Positions 43,417 through 53,900 of a stretch of DNA of 64,000 nt are shown here, piece by piece. A model generated the notes under the pieces. It had not been told where the DNA came from and did no database searches. It saw nothing but the letters and a program-made list of their open reading frames with translations. Where the stretch lies: positions 191,015,439 through 191,079,438 of the forward strand of contig NC_050100.1 in the NCBI RefSeq assembly GCF_902167145.1, read 5' to 3'. Made by a program: the position numbers and the translations under genes. Position 1 is the stretch's first letter, and every line of letters starts with the position of its first letter. This DNA is from Zea mays (Eukaryota > Streptophyta > Magnoliopsida > Poales > Poaceae).

Positions 43417-43581
43417 GCCAGTTTGGAAGCAAGAGAATTAGAGGAGATTGAGAGCTGATTTGTTGGCCAAGGAAATGGAGGAGATCTTTGGGTTGGAATC
43501 CCCTCGCTATTCAAAGAAGAAGAATAATGAGGAGATTTCTCCTTATGGATCCCCTCAATTTCTTTGGCCACCAAACCAGCC
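43417..43581. mobile_element. MITE candidate
   Basis: GCCAGTTTGG at the left and CCAAACCAGCC at the right are inverted repeats; the interior folds back partly (GAGGAGAT/ATCTCC). No unambiguous duplication. It is followed to about 43800 by further MITE-like AT-rich sequence including TTTGTTCGGTTTCACC. Confidence 0.5.
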
Positions 43582-43799
43582 ATGACGGAGTTAAAATCTC
43601 CTTTCTATTTAAAATTAAATAGGAAGTGGATTTTAGCCTCCTTATCAATTTCCTATTATTCTTTGGCTCCCAACTAATTCTAAGGACTTTGTTCGGTTTC
43701 ACCAAATCGGAGAGGATTGAGGGGGGAGTGAATCTTTTTCTATTCATTTTTTACTGGAAAGAGATTTAATTCTCTTTAATCTCGTTTTATCTACTCCTA

Positions 43800-44197
43800 A
43801 TCGATAAAGCTATAACGGGATGGATATTGAGAGACATTTTCGGCAGAAATTTAAAATTTTCCTCCGTTAGTCTACCAGCGAGGAGGCCGGCTTGTCCATC
43901 AGCCGTCCACTGGATTTGGTGGACGGTGGCCGATTTCTGGATAGTCACGTGTGAGTGTGAAGGAGACCTCATGGCTGATTTCTGGATACATCGTGCGAAG
44001 GAGAAACGATTGAAAAGTAGACTTCTTTGATCTTTTTAGAGAAAGTTATTGGAAACTGTTAGAGATAGGTGAAAAAATTATGACTACTACTCTTCTTTAG
44101 AAGTTAGAATAATTAAGACTTTGGAGATATTCTTAGGTTGTCTTTAGCAGAGTTTTTTTTAAAAAAATCATCCTTTAAAATTTTCTCTAAATACATC

Positions 44198-44259
<62 letters not shown>

Positions 44260-45360
44260 TCATATAGTGGTATGCTACTAGATTTGCTAGTGCTTTATTT
44301 AAATGCATGATAACAATTTTATTACTATATTACATTGTCTTGTATTGATTGTGACTTCTTATCTTGCATTAAAATATCTTATAAATTATTACTTATATTA
44401 TGGTGAGTCAACTTATATACGGCTAGTTCTATGCTTCATATATAGTTTGATGTGTGATATTAATGCTCCATATATAGTTTTCGATGGTTATTAATGTATT
44501 TTTAATCGAATAGTTTTGTTTTGTAATATACTATGTTGTGACTTTCTAGCTATATGTATATGTGCATAATGTTTATCACTTATATTTGTGAGATACCGCT
44601 TTAATGTTCTGTAAGATATGCTTTAATTCTCATACATTTATGAATATTTATATCTTTACTAATTTCTGTGTGGATGTACGACTTATGTGAATTTTTAAGT
44701 AAATTAAGTTACATGTTACGATTTTTATCGATTATATTTTTGATTTCAACGATAATCGGTGTATTTTCCATTTTAAATTTTCGTATATGATGTTGCCCCC
44801 ACCGCCGTGACCTGTGCACAGTCGGCACCGTCGTCTCTTTCCTTAAGAACATCCTTACATTACTCCAAGGTGTCCTCATAACGTCACCTTAGAACTTTCC
44901 AAAGCATTGGGACAACACTCTACTCTCCAAAATGACCCGGATGTCTTACAGTTTTTGCACACCTTATCACTTAGGCGTCACTTAGGTGACGTTTTAGGGA
45001 CCCCTTAACAACTATGGCCGGCTCACTCCTCCCAATCCTCTTTTTATCTTTTCTGCTGTAAAACAAATCGACAACTGTGCATAAAACGTGGTGGTCAACA
45101 GTGGCCTGTGGCTTAATCAAATCGACAGCTGCTGCACGAAAGTCTGTCATAAACAGAACATAAAGTTTGGCCGCGCGAATAATTGCGAGTAGGCGGCGTT
45201 TGGCGGCGCGAACAGAGACAGTATATGACACGAGAAAGATAGTTGGCGTACAATAACTAAGCCAAACGAATTTTAGGAAAAATAAAAGGAACAAGTGAAG
45301 TATGAACTTTATTTTAGGTACCAAGACTTTCAGGAAGATGTAAATTATCAACTATTGGGA
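43800..45360. other. Intergenic; no gene seen
   Basis: AT-rich DNA with a long TA microsatellite at 44199-44253. Open frames are short and lack domains. The composition suggests old transposon debris. Confidence 0.5.
44199..44253. repeat. (TA)n microsatellite
   Basis: About 27 uninterrupted TA dinucleotides. It is likely length-polymorphic between lines. Confidence 0.95.
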
Positions 45361-45366
45361 GATATA

Positions 45367-45494
45367 GGGCTTGTTTAGTTTGATGGCTAACTTGCCACAC
45401 TTTACCTAACTTTTGTGCCTAAAGTTAGTTCTTCAATTCGAACGACTAACCTTAGGTAAATTGTGGCACATTTAGCCACGAACCAAACAACCCC
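45367..45494. mobile_element. MITE with 3-bp duplication
   Basis: 128-bp hairpin with termini GGGCTTGTTTAGTTTG and (reverse) GGGGTTGTTTGGTTCG. It is flanked by ATA at 45364-45366 and 45495-45497. Inner sequence TGGCTAACTTGCCACACTTTACC pairs with GGTAAATTGTGGCACATTTAGCCA. Same family as the degraded copy at 35685-35819. Confidence 0.75.
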
Positions 45495-45513
45495 ATAGTT
45501 TTAGGGACTGTTG

Positions 45514-45618
45514 ACTTTTTTTTTTCTTTTTAATATAATAATGTGCTGCTCTAACAGGTTTGTTACTCGGCCCACTTTTAACCTTTTTTTTTCTTTTTAA
45601 TATAATAATGTGCTGCTC
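45514..45618 (+). repeat. Two direct copies of a 37-bp sequence
   Basis: CTTTTTAATATAATAATGTG with flanking T-run and CTGCTCT occurs at about 45514-45551 and again at about 45580-45618, 66 bp apart and nearly identical. The copies enclose GTTTGTTACTCGGCCCAC. Confidence 0.85.
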
Positions 45619-45772
45619 TTTTGCACGAGGGAAAAAATCCATAAAAAATATCCAACTTTTGTTGGGTACCGTAGTTTTTAATGTGATATAATATCATATT
45701 GTTTTTAAACCTATCTCATCTGAATAAAAGCATCGCATTTTTATTTTTTATACTCTAATTTGGGAACACGAA

Positions 45773-45919
45773 AGGCCCTCTACCATAATGGTTAAAACTT
45801 TAGAGCAGCACCTTTAGATCCCGGATTCAATCTCCTTCGGGAACCGGTTACGTCCTGCGCGTCATCCTTCCTGACAGAGTTTTTAATTTGGGTACCAACC
45901 CAGACCTCTGTTCAAAAGT
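45773..45919 (+). mobile_element. tRNA-derived SINE-like sequence
   Basis: GGCCCTCTACCATAATGGTTAAAAC resembles a pol III A-box region and GATCCCGGATTCAATCTCC a B-box region, about 30 bp apart, as in tRNA-headed SINEs of grasses. A 3' poly-A/T tail and duplication were not identified. Confidence 0.4.
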
Positions 45920-47189
45920 TCCTATCGTTTTGCTCTGTTTGCAACTGTGTTTGGTTGTAAACATTTCATGAATTTCCTTGTGAGCAATTCCTGATACTTT
46001 CTTCTGCTGCCTACTTGCTGGATGCCTAAGGAGAGAGGCAAGGTGGCCAAATTTGGTTTCCCGTTTCCTCCTATTTCCCTTTTCTCTGTTAAAGAAAAGC
46101 CAACAACATTCAGAAAGGTCTCATCTCCCATGCATTGACCACCTTCTGCACTGCTGCACTATGCAGGGACCTTCTTCTGATGCACATGCTGTGTTGCTGA
46201 CATCTGTTTGCTTCTAGACATCCTCCAACAATCCGTTTCTCTTTTCGCCTTTCTATAAAATACGTCCACATCATTGTTGATTCTGATCCTTTGTGGCTTT
46301 GTCGTCTGCAACTGCCAGAAGATATAGCAGAGCTGCAGAAGGCACTGCCAGGATCAAGGGATGGAGTTGAGGGGATGCGTCTGCCGGATCAAGAGCTCGG
46401 CGCTTGAGCTTCTGTCCATGGAGGAGGATCTGACGACTGATCTGGATGATGACCTATGGGATCTGGTCATGAGGGATCTCCAGCTAAAGGCCAGCTTCCT
46501 GTACATTGACCTGTACCGTTTGATTGCCTGCAAGTGCAACGAATGAGAGGAGCGCAGGGAGGAGATCACGCTTCTCGCCAACGATATCTTCTACTCCATG
46601 GATGAGGTTGTGAGATCGGTGCCTTCTTTTCCCATCTATGGTAGGGTAGGAGTAGCTTTTATTAGAAGCATTTTTTTTGTTTCAGTCAGCATGATATTTT
46701 TTTTATAAGTGTCAGCATGGTAAACTGACCAGATAGTAGTAGTACCAACAACGTGCATGACAAAAAACTTTTTAAATATATCTTTTAACAATTAACATTT
46801 ACCCCATAGCCCATTTATCGGCCAATTTTAGGTAAAGATGGTACGGTAGATTTTATTTTATACTCGATCAAACAATTTGTACCAGAAGGGAAGAGTTGAG
46901 AATTACTTTGTACAATAATCAGGTCAACAGAAGTCAGATAGATCATCCAGATATAAAAGATATAAGCGAGTTACTAACTGTAGATCAATACTTGTGCACC
47001 ATTTAAGGCCTTGTTCATTTACACCAATCCACGTATAGATTAGTATGGATTGGAATTAAATCCATGTCACAATCCATAACCTAGCATACTCAAATTTTTT
47101 TATTCGGTTAAACCCATCATAAATTATAACTTAAGGGTTTGAATTTTTTTTAAACTATGGAAGGTATGGATTCTATCCCTAACTCATTA

Positions 47190-47443
47190 GAGCATCTCCA
47201 AAAGACTAGTCAAATGGCTACTAGTCAAATGGCTCGTCCAGGCGAATTTTGGCTACTTAACAACAAAGTAACTCTCTAACAGACTAGACATCTAACTCGT
47301 CAAGCTATCATACTCTCTAACTAGCTAAACTTGGCTAGCCACTCTGACTAGCCAAACTAAATAGATAGTCTGTTGGATTGAGATGTTACACATAGAGTGT
47401 AAAGTAAATAGAGCCGAAAATAAAGAGTCCCTTGAAGATGCTC
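47190..47443. mobile_element. PIF/Harbinger-type MITE with TTA duplication
   Basis: 254 bp, termini GAGCATCTCCAAAAGAC and (reverse) GAGCATCTTCAAGGGAC, flanked by TTA on both sides (47187-47189, 47444-47446). The interior has short repeats of CTAGTCAAATGGCTA. Confidence 0.85.
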
Positions 47444-47621
47444 TTAGGTATGGAACGAATCCATAAAGATATTGCATAAGTTTCTATTAAAATCCATGAA
47501 TCAAAAAAATAACTAGCTTTAAGAGATTTATATGTATTAAATGATGGATTTAATCCTCCCATATGGGATTAGGTGTGAGTGTGAGATATAGATTCATCAA
47601 TCTAGACATAGATTAAATCTA

Positions 47622-47776
47622 GGGAAATTTGGATCCATACCATTAAAAGATCACCACTTTGGATCCATACCATTACTATCTCACTTACATGTGGGTCCAC
47701 ATGAGTCAATGACATGTGGGGTCCATGGTATATATCTAAAGTTTGGATCTTTTAATGGTATAGATCCAATTGTTCC
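47622..47776. mobile_element. MULE-like MITE with perfect 9-bp duplication
   Basis: 155 bp, termini GGGAAATTTGGATCCATACC and (reverse) GGAACAATTGGATCTATACC, with continued pairing through CATTAAAAGATC. Perfect 9-bp direct repeats TTAAATCTA lie at 47613-47621 and 47777-47785, the duplication size of Mutator-like elements. Non-coding. Confidence 0.8.
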
Positions 47777-48269
47777 TTAAATCTATGGTATGATTTTATC
47801 CATTGTAACTGAACAAGGTCTACACAATTTCTCCTGGTTCTTGACATTTGACTAGTATTTACCAATAAACTGAAGTTGTAGCGTAACTTCGAGTGTAGGG
47901 AATCAGTCATGGTCATGGTCAAACTTGGAAAGCTCAAGCACAATGAAATAGTTAAGTTTGTGGGTGTGTTTGATGATATGATTTGACGCTGAAACTGCTC
48001 TTGGATAAATGCATGCATGCAGCTAGGTGATACTGTGGCGAACCGGAGCGTCTCCGTCGTCAAGTCGAGCTACGGTGAGGGCGTGAGGCGACTCAGGCGC
48101 TCCGCCTCCGCGAGGTGGTCGCCGCCGGCAGCAGCCTGATCGATGTCCTCACAAGTCACAACATCACATCGCCTGTCGTCAGTGCTTCTTCTGGAAGAAC
48201 CATTAACAGGAGGGAGAAGCGTGCCCGAAGAAATCGTTGGAGATCGAAACGAGGATGACATGTCCAACA

Positions 48270-50960
48270 CTAGGAAATGTAGACACTTATCCTCTTAACC
48301 AAATTCTTTCTTTGTTCCAGACTATAAGACGTTTGATTTTCGTATATATCTATATATAATGTATATCTAAGTGCATAACAAAAATTATATATTTAAAAAA
48401 GGCAAAACGTCTTGTAATTTAGAACGAAGAGAGAGTACACGAAATGTGGTCACTACCTAGCTACATCATCTGCGCACGTAACATATATAGGGAGAGAGCT
48501 GGATGAAGCAAAGCTTGAAAAAGCATCAGCAGCCAAGTGGTTTTATCCCCCATTATATTGCGCCCAAATTTAGTTGTATTCTATTTTCTCTCTCTCTCTA
48601 AAAGGATGATGAGAGTTTTTGCCACGATTTTTATTGAGAAGAAAAAACAAAATTAACTTACAACGCGACTGGCCGGCAAGCAATGAAAAGAGAAGAAAAA
48701 AAAACAAGTTTTAAAGGAAAAACTATGAAAAAGTCAATTTGCACCACGAAAGCACAGATATATCTGGATATCAGTACATTCCGAAAGGGTGAAAAGTGAA
48801 AACATTATCCGCTTGCGCGTACCCAAGCTAGTGCGAGTTAGACTGGTCGAATACGGCTATGTTTAGCGTATACGTAGACGTAGACAAATGTTCTTAAAAT
48901 AGTTTATTTTGCATCTGATCATGAAGCCGGTGTAGCCAACTAAACAGACGCTCAATAAAAGTTAATACATGTGGTGGTTCAGAACGGGATAGTACAGGTA
49001 ACCAATCAAACGATATATGGATAATTTGTATCTGAATTCGAACATTTATATCCGACCATAGCTGAATCTGAATACCCAAAAATTAGATTTCTGATATCAT
49101 TATTTGATGTATCGGTACCCGGTTCTAAGATCCTAGAAAGATATGAGATAGCACGATCACTGGTGTCGGATCCGGTTTCATCATTGAAGTTGAAGCGTTG
49201 GATATTATCTTTAATCAAGAACGCAACCTGCAATGGTTCAGAAAATATTATTGCTTAACATATGGACGGTTATAAGGGTGTCTCTAATGGCTAGCTATTT
49301 CACTAGCTAGATTCACTTTATTTCCTACGTGGATAGAAAATATGGAGAAAACAAGAATAACTAGCGGCGAGCAAATAGATAGAATATTTCACGTATTCCA
49401 AGAAACTGTGTATATTACGTGTGAGACTAAGTACTAGTGGTGAGATAAATTACTATTTTTATTGTTCTCTCAGCTTCGCACCAACTAACTATTTGATATA
49501 ACTATTGTGGATTGTGGGTGGTCTAAGCTCTGAGGCGCACTCCAACGGCACCCGGATTGGTCCCCCTCCCTGGATTTTCCGTGTACGAGCTCCCCCTCAG
49601 GCTGACTGCAACGGAGCACTCTACGCCCTCCCTCCCCTATTACTATTCATGCGCTAGGGGCAACAGTTGCCCTCTACCACCTGCAACGGCTAGCTCTACC
49701 GAGCCCCCTAGCGCGCGGTCCCCTTCTCTCTCCCTCAATCTAGGGGTTCACTGTTCATCCCATACGACACTATGCTGTGAGTTCACGAGTAATTATTAGT
49801 AGATAAAAAATTGATAGTTGATATAGAAAATAAGATTTTATAGTTGTAGTGAGGTATAGGGGGAGTATTTAAGGGGAACCGCTGCGGGAGATTAAAAAAT
49901 AGGGGGTGAAATGTTGATGATGTGATACAAAAAAAAGTGATATAGAGGAAAAAATTTAGGAAGAACTGTTGCGGATAGCCTCACCTCTCCAACGTCTCCA
50001 CCTTCCCCTCCCTCACTTCTCCGTGTGTCAGGTATTTCACCGTGTTAAGAGGGGGAGCTCTAATCTCTCCCTCTTCACTAATCAAGTGAGATTAAATATA
50101 AAAATAATTATTTCCAATTTTAGTTATCAGATAACAATGTATAGTACGGTGTTACAAATATTATTTAATTTTTAAAAACTTCAAAAATTAATATATAAAA
50201 GTTAAATAGTGTACTTAAAGTGTAAAGAGGAGATGAATAAGGGGAATAGTTGGCGAGGAGGACAAAAAGGGGGAGAAATAAAAGAGGAGGAGGTATTTAA
50301 AAATGAATAAAAAGTACAAATAGGAGTAGAAAAGAAGAGGAATAGTTGGAATCAGCCTCAGCCTCTCACCCTCACCACTCTGACCATAGGGTCCCACAAA
50401 TCAGTCGATACATACTGAAGATGAAAACGTACTGGGACCCTCGATAGCCAAACAGGCCCTTTGATTAGAATTCTGCTAATTTCTTGCGGTTGTAAAGAGA
50501 CGCAGCACATACATGAGGAGAGAGGTTGCAATTTAGAGGACCAGGCTTGCATATGCATTATACTAGAAAACTAGATACACACAGAAGGTTAGTTACCTTT
50601 GTAGTAACTGGCAAAAAGGCTAAGCTTTTCCTGCTAATTATTCATACCAAGCTTAGTTTCTATGCTACGCTTCCGTTAACATCGATCGCCAGGACAAAAC
50701 CCGAAAAAAGAATCGATATGTGCAACCAAGGTGAGGAAAACTGCAGATTACGGAAACTCTCCCTATCTCAAACTCATAAGCTGGACAGCGTTTTTTAAGG
50801 CCATGTGGTGAAAAGTGGATCGTATTGCTTCTATAGCTTTCAGACATCAGAAAAGCCAGATCCTTCTTTTCACCTATGCTTCTCCATGCAGATTCCCAAG
50901 CACATGGCTCTTCAGATATTTTTTCTACAGTATCAAACTGTCGCTGCAAATTAAGCTGCT
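48270..50960. other. Intergenic, repeat-derived; no gene seen
   Basis: AT-rich sequence between the PNSL3-like pseudogene and the 3' end of the DUF3755 gene. 48840-49250 contains ATATCCGA/ATTCGAAC-type sequence like that at 58450-58680, suggesting a dispersed repeat. 49500-49780 is a C-rich patch with short open frames without domains. The 3' part may include the 3' untranslated region of the minus-strand gene ending at 50967. Confidence 0.45.
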
Positions 50961-50966
50961 GTCTGT

Positions 50967-53900
50967 CTAGCAGTGGCCTACCACACTCTTGGTTCTTCTT
51001 TCAAATGACTGCTGCCAAGAACTTGTGCCTTCAAATGAAAGCAGTGGCATATCAAGAGTGAGCATTTCGGTAGAACCCGGTGATACAAGAGCAGCAATAT
51101 ATTCGTCAAAAGAAAATGAATACTGCTAAATGGAACTGATGGCATCGATTATGCCATTACAGAAATTACTAATGAATGCATGTTTTAAATACTCAATGAG
51201 TATTGTGTTAGGGTTTCATTCTCCAATTATTTTGCTGCCATGGAGTGGCATGAAAATGAACTAGTTTCCATTTTTTCAAAAATTTGAGTGACATGTTTCC
51301 AACTAACCTTATTTAGTAATGGCAGGACAAAACAAAATACAAATCCAATGATAAAAGTGAATATGGAGTAACTGATTAGTGGTGACATATCATACGCAGC
51401 CGAATATTGGTCAAGCCCAGACTGCATTTTTTATTCTGTATCTTCATAACTAAGATACTAATTAACAATCAACAAGGCACAAGATTGCAGATAATAAGCA
51501 TACCAGAGGAAATTTACCGTATGAGCACGAGGGAGTATGTAGCTAGCTAGCCTTTCATCCACAGAAACAGGCAATGGGGGCATCTTGCTCATTATTCCGG
51601 GAATCTGGCACATGCTGTTCATTAAGGAGAGCATCAAATCAGAGAAAAGGCATCCATATAAACACGTACAAACTTTACCATTTTGAGTCAATTTTAGTAC
51701 AAAATGTCGTAAACTCTACCTTTGTAGAAGACCATTAATATTCCTTCTTATGTGATGGAAAAGATTAATGTTGTTATGAGCCTGAAAAGTATTATCAAGA
51801 GGAATTGAAAATTACTCCTGCACAGCAAAATGTTCCTGCTTCTCATGAAAATTTTATCACAAAAATATGCTCCAAACAGATGCTGGAATGTTTTTTCTCT
51901 CTTCAACGAGAAGTTGTTATGAGCACAGATCTGGATGGCATAAGCTGTTAACCTTTATTGCGGTGTGCTATAATTTTGTTGCAAACTAAATTAAGAGTCG
52001 AAGAAGACACAAATTTAATATAACTAATGCCTTGAACTAAATCAGCTAAATTAAAAGATGCATTGTAAAAGAAAGAACAAAATACCAACCTGAGATGTTA
52101 AAATATTTACTTCTATTTGATTGAGTAGTCGAGCATTTTCTTCCAATATATTTAGCATTTCATGATCAATTTGAGAGTCTGCATAAAGGAACGCAAACAT
52201 GTCAAACTTTGTAAAGGATTGAACGGTCTGAAGTAATCAAGACACTGTTTGTGTCAAAGTTTTGGCAGATAGGGAAACTTCATATACATATAGTCGAAAC
52301 TAAGAGGACTCTGGAACTTTACAATATATAAATATCCTCAAATATGCTGAAAAGTGAGGTGATGTTTTATGGAATTAAAACTTCAGAGCAGAATCACCAA
52401 CAATGCTATATGGCTAAATGCTAATAAGGTTTCGATTTTTAAGGAATACAACCTCTATCAAGGAAAGAATACAATTCTAGGAGCATTCTTGGTTAAAGTG
52501 CCTAAAATTTGACCAGATACATAGATAAAAATATTAATATTTATGACGTCAAGTATATTATTAAATATATCTCATGATAAATCTGATGGCACTTATCTAA
52601 TATCATAACTATTTATCCTTTTTTATATATAGTTAGTCAAACATAAGATACTTTAACTTTGTACTGTGCTAGAATTGCATTCTTTTCTAGACGGAGTGGG
52701 TAGCATTTTAGTATTCCTTACAACACAATATTTCATTGTTGCCAAAAGCAATGGTGAACGCTATATTATACATAATGAATTACTCGATCACTCTTCAAGT
52801 AACCTACCAACCTCCAGAGAGAAATCCATTGTGTTTGGCGTTACGAGGCATAAAAGAGGAAGATCTCATCTCAGCCTGAACAGGAGGATTGGTACCCCAT
52901 GATGATGGCTGAGCCATTTTGTCCTGAAGAAACAACCTTAATTAGAGCCATTTAGAAATGGACTCATGGATACTAGATTACTAGTAAAATTATAAGGTTG
53001 CATCATGCACATTTCTCACTCAGACTGCATTTTAACAGTATCACATTTTATAATGTATCTTCCTGTTTCGATTTTTTTATTAAGAAAGTTAAATCATGTT
53101 GAGCAGATGCCACCGGAGTATTAAATGTTAAGTTCATTTCATCATTTCCACAAACACCAAAATGTGTACATGTATGGAGCCATGGATTGTGGTCTGTTCC
53201 AAAATATATTTGACATAACAAAGAAGTTCAAATTTAATGTTTATCCGGAGTTAGAACAGTAATTTCTTCAGGTAGAGTATGCTGGTGCTAACAAGAGGCA
53301 ACACTGTTATAAAAAATGAAACTAGGAGTACCTTCCTATCTTTTATCTTTTTCCCAAGATAGCGTTCTTCAGGTTTCCGTCGTCTTGTAGCTTCTTTTCT
53401 CTAGAAGCAAATATAATTATCATTACCAATGAAATTGAAAAGGAAAGAGACATATGATGAACAAATTCCCACAGAAAATCACTATTTAATCATTATTAAC
53501 AACGAAGATGAAAAATAAAAATTCCCTTGGAAAGCATAAGTAGGATACAACTGACTATTACTCAAGGTAAAAAGGTGGATCAACAGGCCAATGTTTTGTT
53601 TGCCATCTAAAACAAACTAAAAATATTTCTTACTTTCTTGACATTGAAAAAAGAGACGTGGAATTATTCTTATTTATTGCATTGATATTGTCAGCTTCCT
53701 ATAGTCCAATGGTGTTTACTGATCGATCAAATCAAATATGCCATCTTAGTTGTACTAACTGAAAAAATGTAAAAAATAAATAAATCACAACTTTTCGTAT
53801 ACATACTCTGAAGTCTCAACATGAAACAAGAACAAACCAACTTTAGGCTGCAAACCTTATTGTTAGTAATGTCAAAAGCAGAGACTTTTTTCTCAAAACA

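Larger units (their letters stand above)
47007..47820. mobile_element. Larger MITE-like element hosting two nested elements
   Basis: The ends GGCCTTGTTCATTTAC and (reverse) GACCTTGTTCAGTTAC are inverted repeats 814 bp apart. Two complete smaller elements (47190-47443 and 47622-47776) lie inside; without them about 400 bp remain, rich in ATGGATT/AATCCAT hairpin halves. Flanks TAA and TAC nearly match. Confidence 0.55.
46361..48139 (+). pseudogene. PsbQ-like / PNSL3-like pseudogene (chloroplast NDH lumenal subunit relative)
   Basis: Two exon-like blocks joined in phase 0 across a 1.4-kb intron. Block 1 (46361-46606) reads VMRDLQLKASFLYIDLYRLI, then an in-frame TGA (46544-46546), then EEITLLANDIFYSMDE to a donor GTTGTG. 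Block 2 starts after ATGCATGCAG at 48023 with LGDTVANRSVSVVKSSYGEG; the expected REVVAAGSS continuation is in another frame from about 48106. This order (RDLxLKAxFLY, LANxxFYxxDEL, AVxxRSV, LREVxAA) is the four-helix C-terminal part of PsbQ-like NDH subunits (PNSL2/PNSL3). No transit peptide or upstream exon was found. A stop, a frameshift and a missing 5' end indicate a dead copy. The intron is filled with nested MITEs. Confidence 0.6.

Noticed and set aside
45773..45850. A true tRNA gene
   Set aside because: A- and B-box-like motifs are degenerate and no cloverleaf with a proper anticodon arm can be drawn; a SINE head fits better.
50665..50949. Minus-strand open frame of 94 codons downstream of the DUF3755 stop
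   Set aside because: Codon-like, but it has no good acceptor in phase with the preceding exon and no domain; most likely the 3' untranslated region. It could be an alternative last exon.
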